Positions 41,776 to 50,591 of a DNA stretch of 53,247 nt are shown here, piece by piece. The translations under genes and the position numbers were made by a program. The notes under the pieces were generated by a model. The model was given only the letters and a program-made list of their open reading frames with translations. It did not search any database and was not told the origin of the DNA. Within the stretch, counting starts at the first letter, position 1. Each line of letters begins with the position of its first letter. The DNA comes from Meiothermus rufus DSM 22234. Lineage in GTDB: Bacteria > Deinococcota > Deinococci > Deinococcales > Thermaceae. Location: assembly GCF_000423425.1 (NCBI RefSeq), contig NZ_AUHY01000015.1:1-53247 (forward strand). Reading direction: 5' to 3'.

Positions 41776-42414
41776 GTGAGGGTATCGGTGTTGTTGCCGG
41801 CAGCGGGTGCGGGTCTGCGCCTGGGGCGTGGCCCCAAAGCCCTGGTCGAGGTGGGGGGAAAGACCCTTTTGCAGTGGGCTTTACAGGGCTTTTCTTGGGC
41901 TGAGGAGGTGGTGGTCGCCCTACCGCCAGGCCTGGGCCTCGTCCTGCCTGGGGTGCGGGTGGTGGAAGGAGGGGCTACCCGGCAGCAAAGTGTGTATAAC
42001 CTATTGCAAGCGGCCTGTGGAGAGGTGGTGCTGGTGCACGATGTGGCCCGGCCCTTTGTGGTGCGCCCGGCGGTGGAGCGCCTGTTGGCCGAGGTGGTCC
42101 GCTGGGGAGCGGCTACCTTGGCCTTGCCGGTGCCCGACACCTTGGTGCAGGCGCAGCAGGGCCAGTACGGAGCGGTGATTCCCCGGGAGGCGCACCGGCT
42201 CGTGCAGACCCCCCAGGGCTTCCGTCGCGAGCTGTTGTGGGAAGCCCACCAGAAAGCCCGCCAGGCCGGTCTGGACTACACCGACGATGCCCAGATGGTA
42301 CGGGCCCTGGGGTACCCGGTGGCCTTGGTAGAGGGTGACCGACGGATGTTCAAGATCACCTACCCCGAGGACCTCGAGCTGGCCGAAGGACTGGCCCGTC
42401 TATGGAATGCCTAG
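41776..42414 (+). CDS. ispD: 2-C-methyl-D-erythritol 4-phosphate cytidylyltransferase
   Basis: This 212-residue enzyme of the MEP isoprenoid pathway activates methylerythritol phosphate with CTP. It has the nucleotide-binding start SVLLPAAGAGLRLGRGPKAL, VVEGGATRQQSVYNLL, LVHDVARPFV and TPQGFRRELL followed by YTDDAQMV. GTG 41776 gives a start right before the first strand and fits the leaderless promoter; ATG 41767 lies within the promoter box. It overlaps ispE by 13 bases. Confidence 0.95.
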   Translation: MRVSVLLPAAGAGLRLGRGPKALVEVGGKTLLQWALQGFSWAEEVVVALPPGLGLVLPGVRVVEGGATRQQSVYNLLQAACGEVVLVHDVARPFVVRPAVERLLAEVVRWGAATLALPVPDTLVQAQQGQYGAVIPREAHRLVQTPQGFRRELLWEAHQKARQAGLDYTDDAQMVRALGYPVALVEGDRRMFKITYPEDLELAEGLARLWNA

Positions 42415-43229
42415 CCCCTGCCAAGGTTAACCTGGGTCTTTCGGTTCTGGGTAGAAGGGCCGACGGCTACCACGAGTTGCATACCCTTTTTGCCGCCTTG
42501 TCGGTGGGGGATCGCTTGTGGGTTGAGGCGGCCCCCCAGGGGGTGGCCCTAAAGGTGCGCGGTGCTGCGTTGAGCGCGGGCCCCGACAACCTGGTTTACC
42601 GGGCGGCTGTGGCCTACCTCGAGGCGGCGGGCTGGCCGGGCGGGGTGCAGGTGGTGTTGGAAAAGCGCTTGCCCTTAGCGGCTGGCCTGGGAGGAGGCTC
42701 TTCCGATGCGGCGGCGGCCTTGCGGGCCTTGGCCCAGCTCTACCCCACCCCCCTGGATCTAAAAGCCCTCGCCCTGGGGCTAGGGGCGGATGTCCCCTTT
42801 TTCCTGGGGCCCCCGCTGGCCGAAGGGCGGGGGGTGGGGGAACGGCTTAGGCCCCTGGGGCCGATGGAGGCTCACCTGGTGCTCCTCAACCCCGGTATTC
42901 CCGTGGCGGCAGCCGAGGCCTACCGGCAGTTGCGCCGGGAGGAGTGGGGGGGCGAGCTGGACATAGCGGCCATTTTGCAAGCGGTGCAGGCCGGGGAAGA
43001 GCCTCCCTACTGGAACAGCCTGGAAAAGCCGGTATTTCGCCTCGAGCCCTCCTTAGAGGAGCTGAAAGAAAGGCTGCGCCAGGCTGGGCTGCGAGGGGTT
43101 TTACTCTCGGGCTCTGGCTCGAGCTTCTTCGGCTTGGCCTCAGACCCCGACCAGGCCAGCTACCTTGCTCGGAAATTGCAAAAGGCCTACCCCACTTGCT
43201 GGGTTGTTCCAGCCCGGACCGTGAGCTGA
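42402..43229 (+). CDS. ispE: 4-diphosphocytidyl-2-C-methyl-D-erythritol kinase
   Basis: This 275-residue GHMP-family kinase phosphorylates the IspD product. It shows APAKVNLGLSVLGRRADGYHEL, the ATP-binding PLAAGLGGGSSDAAAAL and the C-terminal LLSGSGSSFFGL. It follows ispD in the pathway and in the operon, with overlapping ends suggesting coupled translation. The TPP riboswitch of the next unit lies directly downstream. Confidence 0.95.
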   Translation: MECLAPAKVNLGLSVLGRRADGYHELHTLFAALSVGDRLWVEAAPQGVALKVRGAALSAGPDNLVYRAAVAYLEAAGWPGGVQVVLEKRLPLAAGLGGGSSDAAAALRALAQLYPTPLDLKALALGLGADVPFFLGPPLAEGRGVGERLRPLGPMEAHLVLLNPGIPVAAAEAYRQLRREEWGGELDIAAILQAVQAGEEPPYWNSLEKPVFRLEPSLEELKERLRQAGLRGVLLSGSGSSFFGLASDPDQASYLARKLQKAYPTCWVVPARTVS

Positions 43230-43232
43230 GGC

Positions 43233-43262
43233 TTGGTGCCAGGGGGCTTCCCGCGGTATGAT
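43233..43262 (+). promoter_or_regulatory. Probable promoter of thi operon
   Basis: TTGGTG (43233-43238) and TATGAT (43257-43262) are 18 bases apart. Transcription would begin near 43269, at the first base of the riboswitch. Confidence 0.5.
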
Positions 43263-43270
43263 GCCTTAGT

Positions 43271-43350
43271 CACCGGGGGTGCTTGCATCGTGTGCAGGCT
43301 GAGAGATACCCTTGGAACCTGATTCGGTTAGCACCGACGTAGGAAGTGTG
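43271..43350 (+). ncRNA. TPP riboswitch (THI element)
   Basis: The conserved THI-box strings occur in order: GGGGGTGC, CTGAGAGATACCCTT (43299-43313), GGAACCTGATTCGGTTAG (43314-43331) and CGACGTAGGAAGTG. This aptamer binds thiamine diphosphate and turns the downstream genes off when the vitamin is plentiful. It precedes thiB by about 60 bases. Confidence 0.95.
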
Positions 43351-43379
43351 ACACGGGCCTTGGCCCACCGCTCAGGTTG

Positions 43380-43407
43380 CCCCTCCCGGTGACAGGAGGG
43401 GATTTTT
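43380..43407 (+). promoter_or_regulatory. Expression platform of TPP riboswitch
   Basis: CCCCTCC (43380-43386) pairs with GGAGGGG (43395-43401), which is also the ribosome-binding site of thiB. ATTTTT follows. The hairpin can hide the ribosome site and might also end transcription. Confidence 0.65.
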
Positions 43408-44460
43408 ATGTGGAAAAAGCTTTGGATACTCCTGCTGGCCCTTGGCCTGCAGCTTGCCCTAGCCCAGACCACCCTGACTGTCCTGACCCACAATAGCTGG
43501 AGCCTAGACAAGAACCTGATTGCCCAGTTCGAGCAAGCCTCGGGCATCCGCCTGCGCTTTTTGAAAGGTGGGGATGCTGGAGAAATGCTCAATAAAGCCA
43601 TTCTAAGCCGGGGTGCCCCCATTGCCGATGTCATCTACGGCTTCGACAACACCCTGCTCTCGCGGGCCTTGCAGGCCGATATCCTGTGGCCCTATCGCTC
43701 GCCTGAGCTGGTCAACGTGCGCCCAGAACTGCGCCTTGACCAGACCTACCGGGCCACCCCGGTAGACTTCGGCTACGTGGCCCTCAACTATGACCGGGCC
43801 TTCTTCCAAGGCAAGCCTCTGCCCCAGCGCTTTACCGAGCTGGCCTCGCCAGAATTCGCCCGGCTTTTGGTGGTGCAGAACCCGGCCACCAGCTCGCCGG
43901 GGCTGGCCTTCCTGCTGGCTACGGTGGCGACTTTGGGTGAGGAAGGCTACCTCTCTTTCTGGGAAGAGCTACGTAAAAACGGCGTGCGGGTGGTCAGCGG
44001 TTGGAGCGAGGCCTACTACACCCACTTCACCCGCGCGGGGGGCGACCGACCTTTGGTGGTCTCCTACAGCACCAGTCCCGCTGCTGAACTGTACTACAGC
44101 GAGGCTAAGCCCAAGCCCAGCGAGCCGCCCACGGCCAACCTTTTCCTCCCAGGCAGCGCCTTTTTCCAGGTGGAGTACGTGGGCATCCTAAGGGGTACCC
44201 GCAACCTGTCGGCAGCCCAGCGTTTTGTGGACTGGCTGCTCTCCAAACCGGTGCAGGAGAACATTCCCACCCAGATGTGGGTCTACCCGGCCCGGCGTGA
44301 CGCGGCCTTGCCCGAGGTCTTCCGTTTCGCCGAAGTGCCTCCACAAGCAGCCCGCCTAACCCCTCAGCAGATTGCACAACACCGCGACCGCTGGATTCGC
44401 GAGTGGACCCAGGTGGTGCTGCAGGGGCAAAGCGCCGAGGCGGTGCGCTCGAGGCGCTGA
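43408..44460 (+). CDS. thiB: Thiamine ABC transporter substrate-binding protein
   Basis: This 350-residue periplasmic binding protein has a signal peptide (WKKLWILLLALGLQLALAQ). The mature start LTVLTHNSWSLDKNLIAQFE and the segments ADVIYGFDNTLLSRAL, VDFGYVALNYD and VSYSTSPAAELYY are ThiB features. It captures thiamine or its phosphates for import. It is under a TPP riboswitch and followed by thiP. Confidence 0.93.
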   Translation: MWKKLWILLLALGLQLALAQTTLTVLTHNSWSLDKNLIAQFEQASGIRLRFLKGGDAGEMLNKAILSRGAPIADVIYGFDNTLLSRALQADILWPYRSPELVNVRPELRLDQTYRATPVDFGYVALNYDRAFFQGKPLPQRFTELASPEFARLLVVQNPATSSPGLAFLLATVATLGEEGYLSFWEELRKNGVRVVSGWSEAYYTHFTRAGGDRPLVVSYSTSPAAELYYSEAKPKPSEPPTANLFLPGSAFFQVEYVGILRGTRNLSAAQRFVDWLLSKPVQENIPTQMWVYPARRDAALPEVFRFAEVPPQAARLTPQQIAQHRDRWIREWTQVVLQGQSAEAVRSRR

Positions 44461-44507
44461 GGGCAGCTCTGGGCCATCGGGCAGGCTAGTGTGCCCTCGG
44501 GGAAGAT

Positions 44508-46094
44508 GTGGACTTACCAAGGGCAGTGCCGGGGCCCCCACCCTGGCAGCGCTGGGGTGGGGTGGTATTAGTGCGCTTTCCAGGGATAGCGGCCCTGCCG
44601 GTGCTGGTCTTTCTGGTGCTGGCTTTGATCTACCCATTGACCTGTATTCTGGCCCTCGGTCTGCGCGAAGGCCTCTGGGCGGCCCTGGCTGACCCCTACT
44701 ACCTGGCCCGCCTGGGATGGAGCCTGGTGTATGGGCTGGGCTCCTCCCTGCTGTGCAGTATCCTGGCTTTGCCGCTGGCCTATGCCTTCCGTTATCGCTT
44801 TCCTGGGCGGGATTTTCTCCTAGCTTTCTCTACCGTGCCCTTTGTGCTCCCTACGTTAGTGGTGGCCATGGGCTTCCTCGGCCTGGTGGGGCCCAGGGGG
44901 AGCCTGGGCCTCAACCTGTACGGCACCCCCTGGATTCTGTTCTGGGCCAGTCTTCTGTACAACCTGGGGTTGGTGTTGCGTCCTCTAGTGGTGCTGCTTC
45001 CGGCCCTGCAAACCCCGCTGGTAGCGGCCCGCACCCTAGGGGCCTCGCCCCTACGGGCCTATTTGCGGGTGGGGGTGCCGCTTTTGGGGCCAGCGGTTTT
45101 GTCGGGTGGGAGTCTGGTTTTTTTGTACAGCTTTACCAGCTTTGGCGTGCCGCTGCTCTTGGGGGGGCCGGCCTGGGCCACCCTCGAGGTCGCCACCTAT
45201 GAGGCCCTGGCCCAGCGGCTGGCCTTTCCCGAGGCCACCGCTTTAGTGCTGATGCAACTTGGGGTTACCCTTTTGGTGCTGACGGGCTATTTGCGCTTGC
45301 AGGCCCACCTGGCCTTGGGCATGGGCGGCTACGGGACACCCCTGCCCCTGGCCCCCAAGGCGGCTTGGGGGCTGGCGCTGGGGGTCTGGCTTTTGTTTGC
45401 GCTTATCTATAGCCCGCTATGGAACCTGTTGTTGCGGGCTTTTGAGCGGCCTGTGGCCTGGGTTAGCGTGTGGCAAAGCCCAGGCTTTACCCCCGGGAGT
45501 CTGGCCTTGCTCAACACCCTAGCCTTTGCCGGGCTGGCGTTGCTTTGGGTGGTGCCCTTGGGGACGCTTTACGCCTACGCGGTCTGGCGGGGGCCGCCCT
45601 GGCTGGATGGGTTGGGGCTTTTGCCTATCCTGGTTTCGCCGGTAGCCATTGGCCTGGGTTACCTGCTGGCCTATCCCGGCCTACGGGGCTCCTTGGTCAT
45701 TTTGGTGGCGGCCTATGCTTTGCTTAGCTATCCCTTGCTGGTGCGGGTTCTGCTACCGGCCTTGCGGGCTTTGCCCTCTGGGGTCATCGAGGCGGCCCGA
45801 CTCCTAGGGGCCAGCCCCTGGCGGCGCTGGTGGCGGGTGGAGTGGCCCCTGGTACGCCCCGCGGCGCAGACGGGGGTGGCCCTGGCCCTGGCGGCCATTT
45901 TAGGGGAGTTCGGGGCCACCCTCATTCTGCAACGCCCAGAGTGGGCTACCCTTTCCCTGGCCATCTACGAGCGGCTGGGCCGGCCTGGGGCACTGCCCTT
46001 TTACGAGGCAGTGGTGCTGGCGGTGGTGCTGATGGGGTTGTGTGGGGTTTTGTTGTGGGGGTTGGAACGGCTAGGGCAAAACCGCAGGCCTTGA
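44508..46094 (+). CDS. thiP: Thiamine ABC transporter permease
   Basis: This 528-residue inner-membrane permease has two homologous halves of six helices each, with EAA-type loops AARTLGASPLRAYLRVGVPLL and EAARLLGASPWRRWWRVEWPL. Length and duplication match ThiP. It partners ThiB. No thiQ ATPase gene follows; the next gene is scpA on the opposite strand. The GTG start has GGGGA upstream; a later in-frame GTG at 44571 is less likely. Confidence 0.9.
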   Translation: MDLPRAVPGPPPWQRWGGVVLVRFPGIAALPVLVFLVLALIYPLTCILALGLREGLWAALADPYYLARLGWSLVYGLGSSLLCSILALPLAYAFRYRFPGRDFLLAFSTVPFVLPTLVVAMGFLGLVGPRGSLGLNLYGTPWILFWASLLYNLGLVLRPLVVLLPALQTPLVAARTLGASPLRAYLRVGVPLLGPAVLSGGSLVFLYSFTSFGVPLLLGGPAWATLEVATYEALAQRLAFPEATALVLMQLGVTLLVLTGYLRLQAHLALGMGGYGTPLPLAPKAAWGLALGVWLLFALIYSPLWNLLLRAFERPVAWVSVWQSPGFTPGSLALLNTLAFAGLALLWVVPLGTLYAYAVWRGPPWLDGLGLLPILVSPVAIGLGYLLAYPGLRGSLVILVAAYALLSYPLLVRVLLPALRALPSGVIEAARLLGASPWRRWWRVEWPLVRPAAQTGVALALAAILGEFGATLILQRPEWATLSLAIYERLGRPGALPFYEAVVLAVVLMGLCGVLLWGLERLGQNRRP

Positions 46095-46097
46095 GGG

Positions 46098-46802
46098 TCA
46101 GTCTGCCGCGCCTTTAGCCCGGGCGGCTTCCTTTGGGTGCTCGAGCAGCTCGACCTCGAGCGGCCCGAAGTTCTGAGCCTGGACTAGCTCGACCTGGCCT
46201 TGCTTTTTGGCCTCGAGCAAGGCGATAAAGGCCACAGTCTGCTCGGCCCAGGTTTTGAAGGGTAGGTGGCTAAAGAGGCTTCGCCTAAGCCCCCGCAAGA
46301 AGCGGCAGATGCGCGTCCAGGCCTCGGGCAGGCCAAAGGTTTCTGGGGCTAGATGTAGCTCGGCCTGGCGGGAAAAGCGCTCGGCGGCCCGCACCAGCAC
46401 CTGCACAGGCAAAGGGCGCAGGCGCCTATCCTTGGGCAGGGGAGAGGGGGGTACAGGCACCACCCGGGCGCGTTCGCGTGAGCGCTGCTCGAGAAAGGCA
46501 ATGGCCTCCTCCAGGGCCACCAGGGTTTTTAGGAAGGGGGGGGCTTCAAAGCTCTCCTCCTCCGTTTCGGCCAAGAGGGGTGGGGGCTTTGGGGCAAAAG
46601 CCCGTAGCTTATGGAGCACCAGTTCGGCCAGGATGGGCAGTAGTTCGCTGCGCTGGGCCAGTCCCAGGGCCTGCACCTGGGCTAAGGCTTGTTCGCACAG
46701 CAACGCTATGGGCAGCTCCTGTGCGGCCATTCTGCCCTTGCGCACCTGCTCGAGCAGGGCGCTGGGTGTTCCGCTAAACGGCCCGAAGGTAAGGGTGATC
46801 AT
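46098..46802 (-). CDS. scpA: Segregation and condensation protein A
   Basis: This 234-residue kleisin of the SMC complex compacts and segregates the chromosome. The N-terminal FGPFSGTPSALLEQVRKGRM, the middle LLPILAELVLHKLRAF and the C-terminal winged-helix FIALLEAKKQGQVELVQAQ, followed by FGPLEV, match ScpA. Its ATG overlaps the trpS stop by 4 bases, so the two are co-translated. scpB is not in the window. Confidence 0.85.
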   Translation of the reverse strand: MITLTFGPFSGTPSALLEQVRKGRMAAQELPIALLCEQALAQVQALGLAQRSELLPILAELVLHKLRAFAPKPPPLLAETEEESFEAPPFLKTLVALEEAIAFLEQRSRERARVVPVPPSPLPKDRRLRPLPVQVLVRAAERFSRQAELHLAPETFGLPEAWTRICRFLRGLRRSLFSHLPFKTWAEQTVAFIALLEAKKQGQVELVQAQNFGPLEVELLEHPKEAARAKGAAD

Positions 46803-47833
46803 CGCAGGGCCGCGCGCAAATCCAGCGGGGTCTGCTGCCGCTTTGGCCTGAGCAGGCCGAACTTCTCTCGTACCTCCTCCATGGTGGCCTGGGCGATGCG
46901 CCGCGCTTTAGTGGCGCCATCCTCGAGGGCGTCCAGCACCTGCTCCGGTTTGGCCTTGAGTTCCGCGGCCCGCTCGCGGATGGGCCGCAGGGTTTTCATC
47001 ATCTCCTGCATCAGGATTTGCTTGACCACCAGCGTCCCAATACCCCGGCGGCGGTACTCCTCCTGCAGCACCTGAACCAACTCGGGTGGGGCGAAGTACT
47101 GCAAAAACTTGAACACCACGCTGCGCTCGGGGTCTCCAGGGTCGGAGAGGCGGATGCGGGCGGGGTCGTCGGGCATGGTGCGAATCTTGGCCCAGATGCT
47201 CTCTTCGTCTTCCAAAAGGCCAATGGTATTGCCTACGCTTTTGGACATCTTGGCCTTGCCGTCGATGCCAGGTACCCGGGGGGCGTGGGGGTTTAGGTAG
47301 ACTTGCGGCTCAGGGAAGGTTTCGCCGTAGGTCTGGTTCCAGCGGCGGGCTATTTCCCGGGTGAGCTCGAGGTGCTGGGTCTGATCCTCACCGACCGGCA
47401 CGGTATCGGCCTTGTAGAGCAGGATGTCGGCGGCCATGAGCACCGGGTACATTAGCAGGCCTGCCGGTACTGAGACCAGCTTGGCGGCCTTGTCCTTGAA
47501 CTGGGTCATGCGGGTCAGATCGCCATAAGGGGTCTGGGTAGCGAAAATCCAAGCTAGTTCGGTGTGCTCGGCCACGTGCGACTGCACGAACAGGATGACC
47601 TTGTTGGGGTCTAGTCCGGCAGCGATGTTGACCAGTGCGGCCTCGAAGGTGCGCTGGGCTAGGAGGTCTTTGTCGTAGGCCGCCGGGTTGGTGGGGGCGT
47701 GGTAGTCCACAATGCAAAAAATGGCGTTCTGCCCTAGCTGCTCCCCCAGGGCAATGTAGTTGACCATAGCCCCCAGGTAGTTGCCGATGTGCAGCTCGCC
47801 GGTGGGCTGAAAACCAGAAAAAACCCGCTTCAT
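46799..47833 (-). CDS. trpS: Tryptophanyl-tRNA synthetase
   Basis: This 344-residue class I synthetase has the HIGH-type motif GELHIGNYLGA, CIVDYHAPTNP, DQTQHLELTREIA and KAKMSKSVGN (KMSKS). It charges tRNA-Trp. The ATG is 7 bases after TATCCT, a leaderless layout. It heads a two-gene unit with scpA. Confidence 0.96.
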   Translation of the reverse strand: MKRVFSGFQPTGELHIGNYLGAMVNYIALGEQLGQNAIFCIVDYHAPTNPAAYDKDLLAQRTFEAALVNIAAGLDPNKVILFVQSHVAEHTELAWIFATQTPYGDLTRMTQFKDKAAKLVSVPAGLLMYPVLMAADILLYKADTVPVGEDQTQHLELTREIARRWNQTYGETFPEPQVYLNPHAPRVPGIDGKAKMSKSVGNTIGLLEDEESIWAKIRTMPDDPARIRLSDPGDPERSVVFKFLQYFAPPELVQVLQEEYRRRGIGTLVVKQILMQEMMKTLRPIRERAAELKAKPEQVLDALEDGATKARRIAQATMEEVREKFGLLRPKRQQTPLDLRAALR

Positions 47834-47840
47834 GCTCTAT

Positions 47841-47846
47841 AGGATA
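47841..47846 (-). promoter_or_regulatory. -10 box (TATCCT) for trpS-scpA
   Basis: TATCCT is 7 bases before the ATG at 47833. Confidence 0.55.
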
Positions 47847-48068
47847 ACATTCTCTCGCCTTCGCACGTTCCCGGCCAGCTTCCCCTAAGGGGTAAGGCCT
47901 TCTGCGTCATATACGGCACACTGAATCGAGTTGCATCCAAGCCAGGACGCACATCTGCTCTTGGGGGCACCCTTTCTGCTTCGCAAGTCTTGCTGGGCTC
48001 TTTTTTCAGGAACCTGAGTCTATGCACCGCTGGGTTATCATGCGAGTAAGAGAGGGGGCTGTTGCGCT

Positions 48069-49604
48069 GTGAATTTGAAGGATTTGGAAACCTGGCTTTG
48101 GGATGCGGCCTGTGCCATCCGCGGGCCGGTGGATGCTGCGAAGTTCAAGGACTACATCCTGCCTCTCATTTTTCTCAAACGCCTCTCGGACGTGTTCGAG
48201 GATGAAGTCGAGCGTCTCAAAGCCGACCTAGGCCACCGTGCCTTGCAGCTGGTGGAGCAGGATCACAAACTGGTGCGTTTTTACATCCCCCCACAAGCCC
48301 GCTGGGAAGCCATCCGCACCCACACCGCAGCCGGCCTAGGCCAATATCTGACCGATGCGGTGCGCAGCGTGGCGAGGGAAAACCCAGAGCTCGAGGGCGT
48401 CATCGACATGGTGGATTTTAACGCCACTGCTGCTGGACAACGCATCGTACCTGATGAGTATCTGGCCCGCCTGATCGAGGTGCTCTCCCGGCATCGCCTT
48501 GGGCTGGAGGATGTAGAGCCCGATGTTTTGGGCCGGGCATATGAATACCTGCTGCGCAAATTCGCCGAAGATAGCGGCCAAAGCGCCGGGGAGTTCTACA
48601 CCCCGCGCGAGGTCGCCATCCTGATGGCGCGTCTCATGGAACCGCAGCCCGGCATGACCATTTATGATCCCTGTTGCGGCTCCGGCGGCCTGCTGATCAA
48701 ATGCCATCTGCGCCTTTTGGAGGTGCACGGGGTGAATGAAAACGGCCACCAGCGCCTGCCGTCCGAACTTGCCCCTTTGCGCCTATACGGCCAGGAAATC
48801 AACCCCGCCACCTTCGCCATGGCCCGCATGAATGCGGTCATCCACGACTTGGAGGCGGATATTCGCATCGGCGATGCCATGCGCCAGCCGGCCTTCAAAA
48901 ACGCCGCCGGTCAGCTACAGACCTTCGATGCTGTGGTAGCCAACCCCATGTGGAATCAAAGTTTTCCCACCGACCTGTATGAAAACGACCCCTACCAGCG
49001 CTTTGGCCTTGGGATTCCGCCGACTTCCAGCGCCGACTGGGGCTGGCTCCAGCACATGCTGGCCTCGTTGAACGACACCGGCCGCATGGCCGTGGTGCTG
49101 GATACCGGCGCCGTAAGTCGGGGCAGTGGCAACCAGGGTTCCAACCGCGAGCGGGACATTCGCAAGGCCTTCGTGGAACGCGACCTGATCGAGGCAGTGA
49201 TCCTGTTGCCAGAGAATCTTTTCTACAACACCACCGCCCCGGGCGTTATCATCGTCATCAATCGCAAAAAGCGTCATCCCGGCAAGATCCTGCTCATCAA
49301 CGCGGGCAAACTCTTCGCCAAGGGCCGGCCCAAGAACTACCTGACCGATGACGACATCGCCGCCATCGCCGACGTGTACCATGCCTGGCGAGCGGAGGAA
49401 GGGTTTTCCGCCCTGATCACCAAAGGGGAAGCGGCCCGCAACGACTATAACCTTTCCCCCAGCCGCTACGTGAGCACCAATGGGCAGGAAGAAACCCTGC
49501 CGCTGGAGGAAGCCATGGTGCTCTTGCGCGAAGCGGAAGAGGAGCGGGCTAAGGCCGACTATGCACTACGCGAGGTATTGGCTAGATTGGGATTAGACCT
49601 ATGA
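48069..49604 (+). CDS. hsdM: Type I restriction-modification methyltransferase subunit
   Basis: This 511-residue N6-adenine methyltransferase has an HsdM N-terminal helical domain (about 1-130), SAM-binding motif DPCCGSGG (200-207) after GEFYTPREV, and catalytic motif NPMW (292-295) in place of the usual NPPF/Y. It methylates the host DNA when bound to HsdS. The GTG start has AGAGAGGGGG upstream. It heads a five-gene operon with overlapping ends. CTCGAG sites, frequent elsewhere in the window, are almost absent here, hinting at acquired DNA. Confidence 0.93.
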   Translation: MNLKDLETWLWDAACAIRGPVDAAKFKDYILPLIFLKRLSDVFEDEVERLKADLGHRALQLVEQDHKLVRFYIPPQARWEAIRTHTAAGLGQYLTDAVRSVARENPELEGVIDMVDFNATAAGQRIVPDEYLARLIEVLSRHRLGLEDVEPDVLGRAYEYLLRKFAEDSGQSAGEFYTPREVAILMARLMEPQPGMTIYDPCCGSGGLLIKCHLRLLEVHGVNENGHQRLPSELAPLRLYGQEINPATFAMARMNAVIHDLEADIRIGDAMRQPAFKNAAGQLQTFDAVVANPMWNQSFPTDLYENDPYQRFGLGIPPTSSADWGWLQHMLASLNDTGRMAVVLDTGAVSRGSGNQGSNRERDIRKAFVERDLIEAVILLPENLFYNTTAPGVIIVINRKKRHPGKILLINAGKLFAKGRPKNYLTDDDIAAIADVYHAWRAEEGFSALITKGEAARNDYNLSPSRYVSTNGQEETLPLEEAMVLLREAEEERAKADYALREVLARLGLDL

Positions 49605-50341
49605 GCACGCCCAACGACTTGCCCCCCGGCGTCAAGATGACCGAAATCGGCCCCCTGCCCGAGGAGTGGCAGGTGGTGCGGTTGGGGGAGGTGGTGCATT
49701 TTGGGCGTCGTGCCCAGATAGAAAAAGCAGCTCAGCCATCCATAATCCCCTTTGTACCAATGTCTCTGATTCCGGAGGACTCGCTCTATATCACAAAATG
49801 GGAGTTGCGAGAGCCACAAGAAATACGGAGTGGAATACCTGTTTACGAAGGAGACCTATTACTAGCAAAGATTACACCATCCCTGGAAAACGGTAAACAG
49901 GGAATTATCATCAATCTTCCTAATGGATGGGGATTTGCCACGACGGAGGTCATACCATTGAGAACATTAGAAGGGTTGATACCAGAGTTTTTGGCTCTTT
50001 ATCTCAAACTGCCAGCCATCAGAAAACAACTTGCCGATAAAATGGAAGGCACCACGGGCCGCCAAAGACTTCCAAAATTCGTTGTTGAAACTCTCCCCAT
50101 CCCCCTCCCTCCCCTCCCCGAGCAGCAGAAAATCGCCCGCATCCTGGCGGCGGTGGACGCCAAAATCGCCGCCGAGGAGGGGCGCAGGAAGGCGCTGCAA
50201 GAACTGTTTCGGTCGCTGCTACATCATCTGATGACGGCCATGGTTCGCTTGCCAGCGGAACTTGTGGCGAAATTTGAAAAACAAGGGAGAAGTTTGCGTG
50301 ACGAAAGACGAAATCCTGGAAAGGTTACGGCAGCATCGTGA
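49601..50341 (+). CDS. hsdS: Type I restriction-modification specificity subunit, half-size
   Basis: This 246-residue S subunit has a single target recognition domain (about 20-165) and one conserved helical region (PLPPLPEQQKIARILAAVDAKI, then LQELFRSLLHHLMT). Usual HsdS has two of each and about 400 residues. Half-size forms can work as dimers and would read a symmetric target. The recognition part (about 49720-50090) is visibly richer in A/T than its surroundings, as often seen for exchanged recognition domains. The ATG overlaps hsdM by 4 bases, and the tail overlaps mntA by 44. Confidence 0.88.
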   Translation: MSTPNDLPPGVKMTEIGPLPEEWQVVRLGEVVHFGRRAQIEKAAQPSIIPFVPMSLIPEDSLYITKWELREPQEIRSGIPVYEGDLLLAKITPSLENGKQGIIINLPNGWGFATTEVIPLRTLEGLIPEFLALYLKLPAIRKQLADKMEGTTGRQRLPKFVVETLPIPLPPLPEQQKIARILAAVDAKIAAEEGRRKALQELFRSLLHHLMTAMVRLPAELVAKFEKQGRSLRDERRNPGKVTAAS

Positions 50342-50591
50342 GGAATTGACTGCCCGCTTTGGCGTGAAGTCCCTGGCGATCTTTGGTTCGGTTGCCCGTG
50401 GTGAGGCTCGAGCCGACAGCGATGTGGATATTCTCGTAGAGTTTTGCGGTCCAGCCACCTTTGACGGCTACATGGACCTCAAGTTTTTTCTGGAGGATAC
50501 GCTGCGATGCAAGGTCGATCTGGTAACGCCCAAAGCGCTCAAGCCACGCCTCAAACCTTACGTGGAACGTGAGGCCATCTATGTCGCGTAA
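50298..50591 (+). CDS. mntA: MntA-type nucleotidyltransferase antitoxin
   Basis: This 97-residue minimal nucleotidyltransferase has the GSX10DXD motif (GSVARGEARADSDVD) exactly. MntA antitoxins transfer AMP groups to HepT toxins and so neutralise them. The GTG start follows GGGAGAAG. It overlaps hsdS by 44 bases and hepT by 11, placing the pair within the restriction operon. Confidence 0.9.
   Translation: MTKDEILERLRQHREELTARFGVKSLAIFGSVARGEARADSDVDILVEFCGPATFDGYMDLKFFLEDTLRCKVDLVTPKALKPRLKPYVEREAIYVA

Noticed and set aside
47881-47891. CCCCTAAGGGG palindrome and a T-run before hsdM
   Set aside because: The stem is too short and is not followed by the T-run; no terminator, attachment site or tRNA end could be supported.
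47830-48027. 65-codon open frame on the minus strand upstream of trpS
   Set aside because: It overlaps the trpS promoter and start, has no ribosome site or known motif, and its residues look random.
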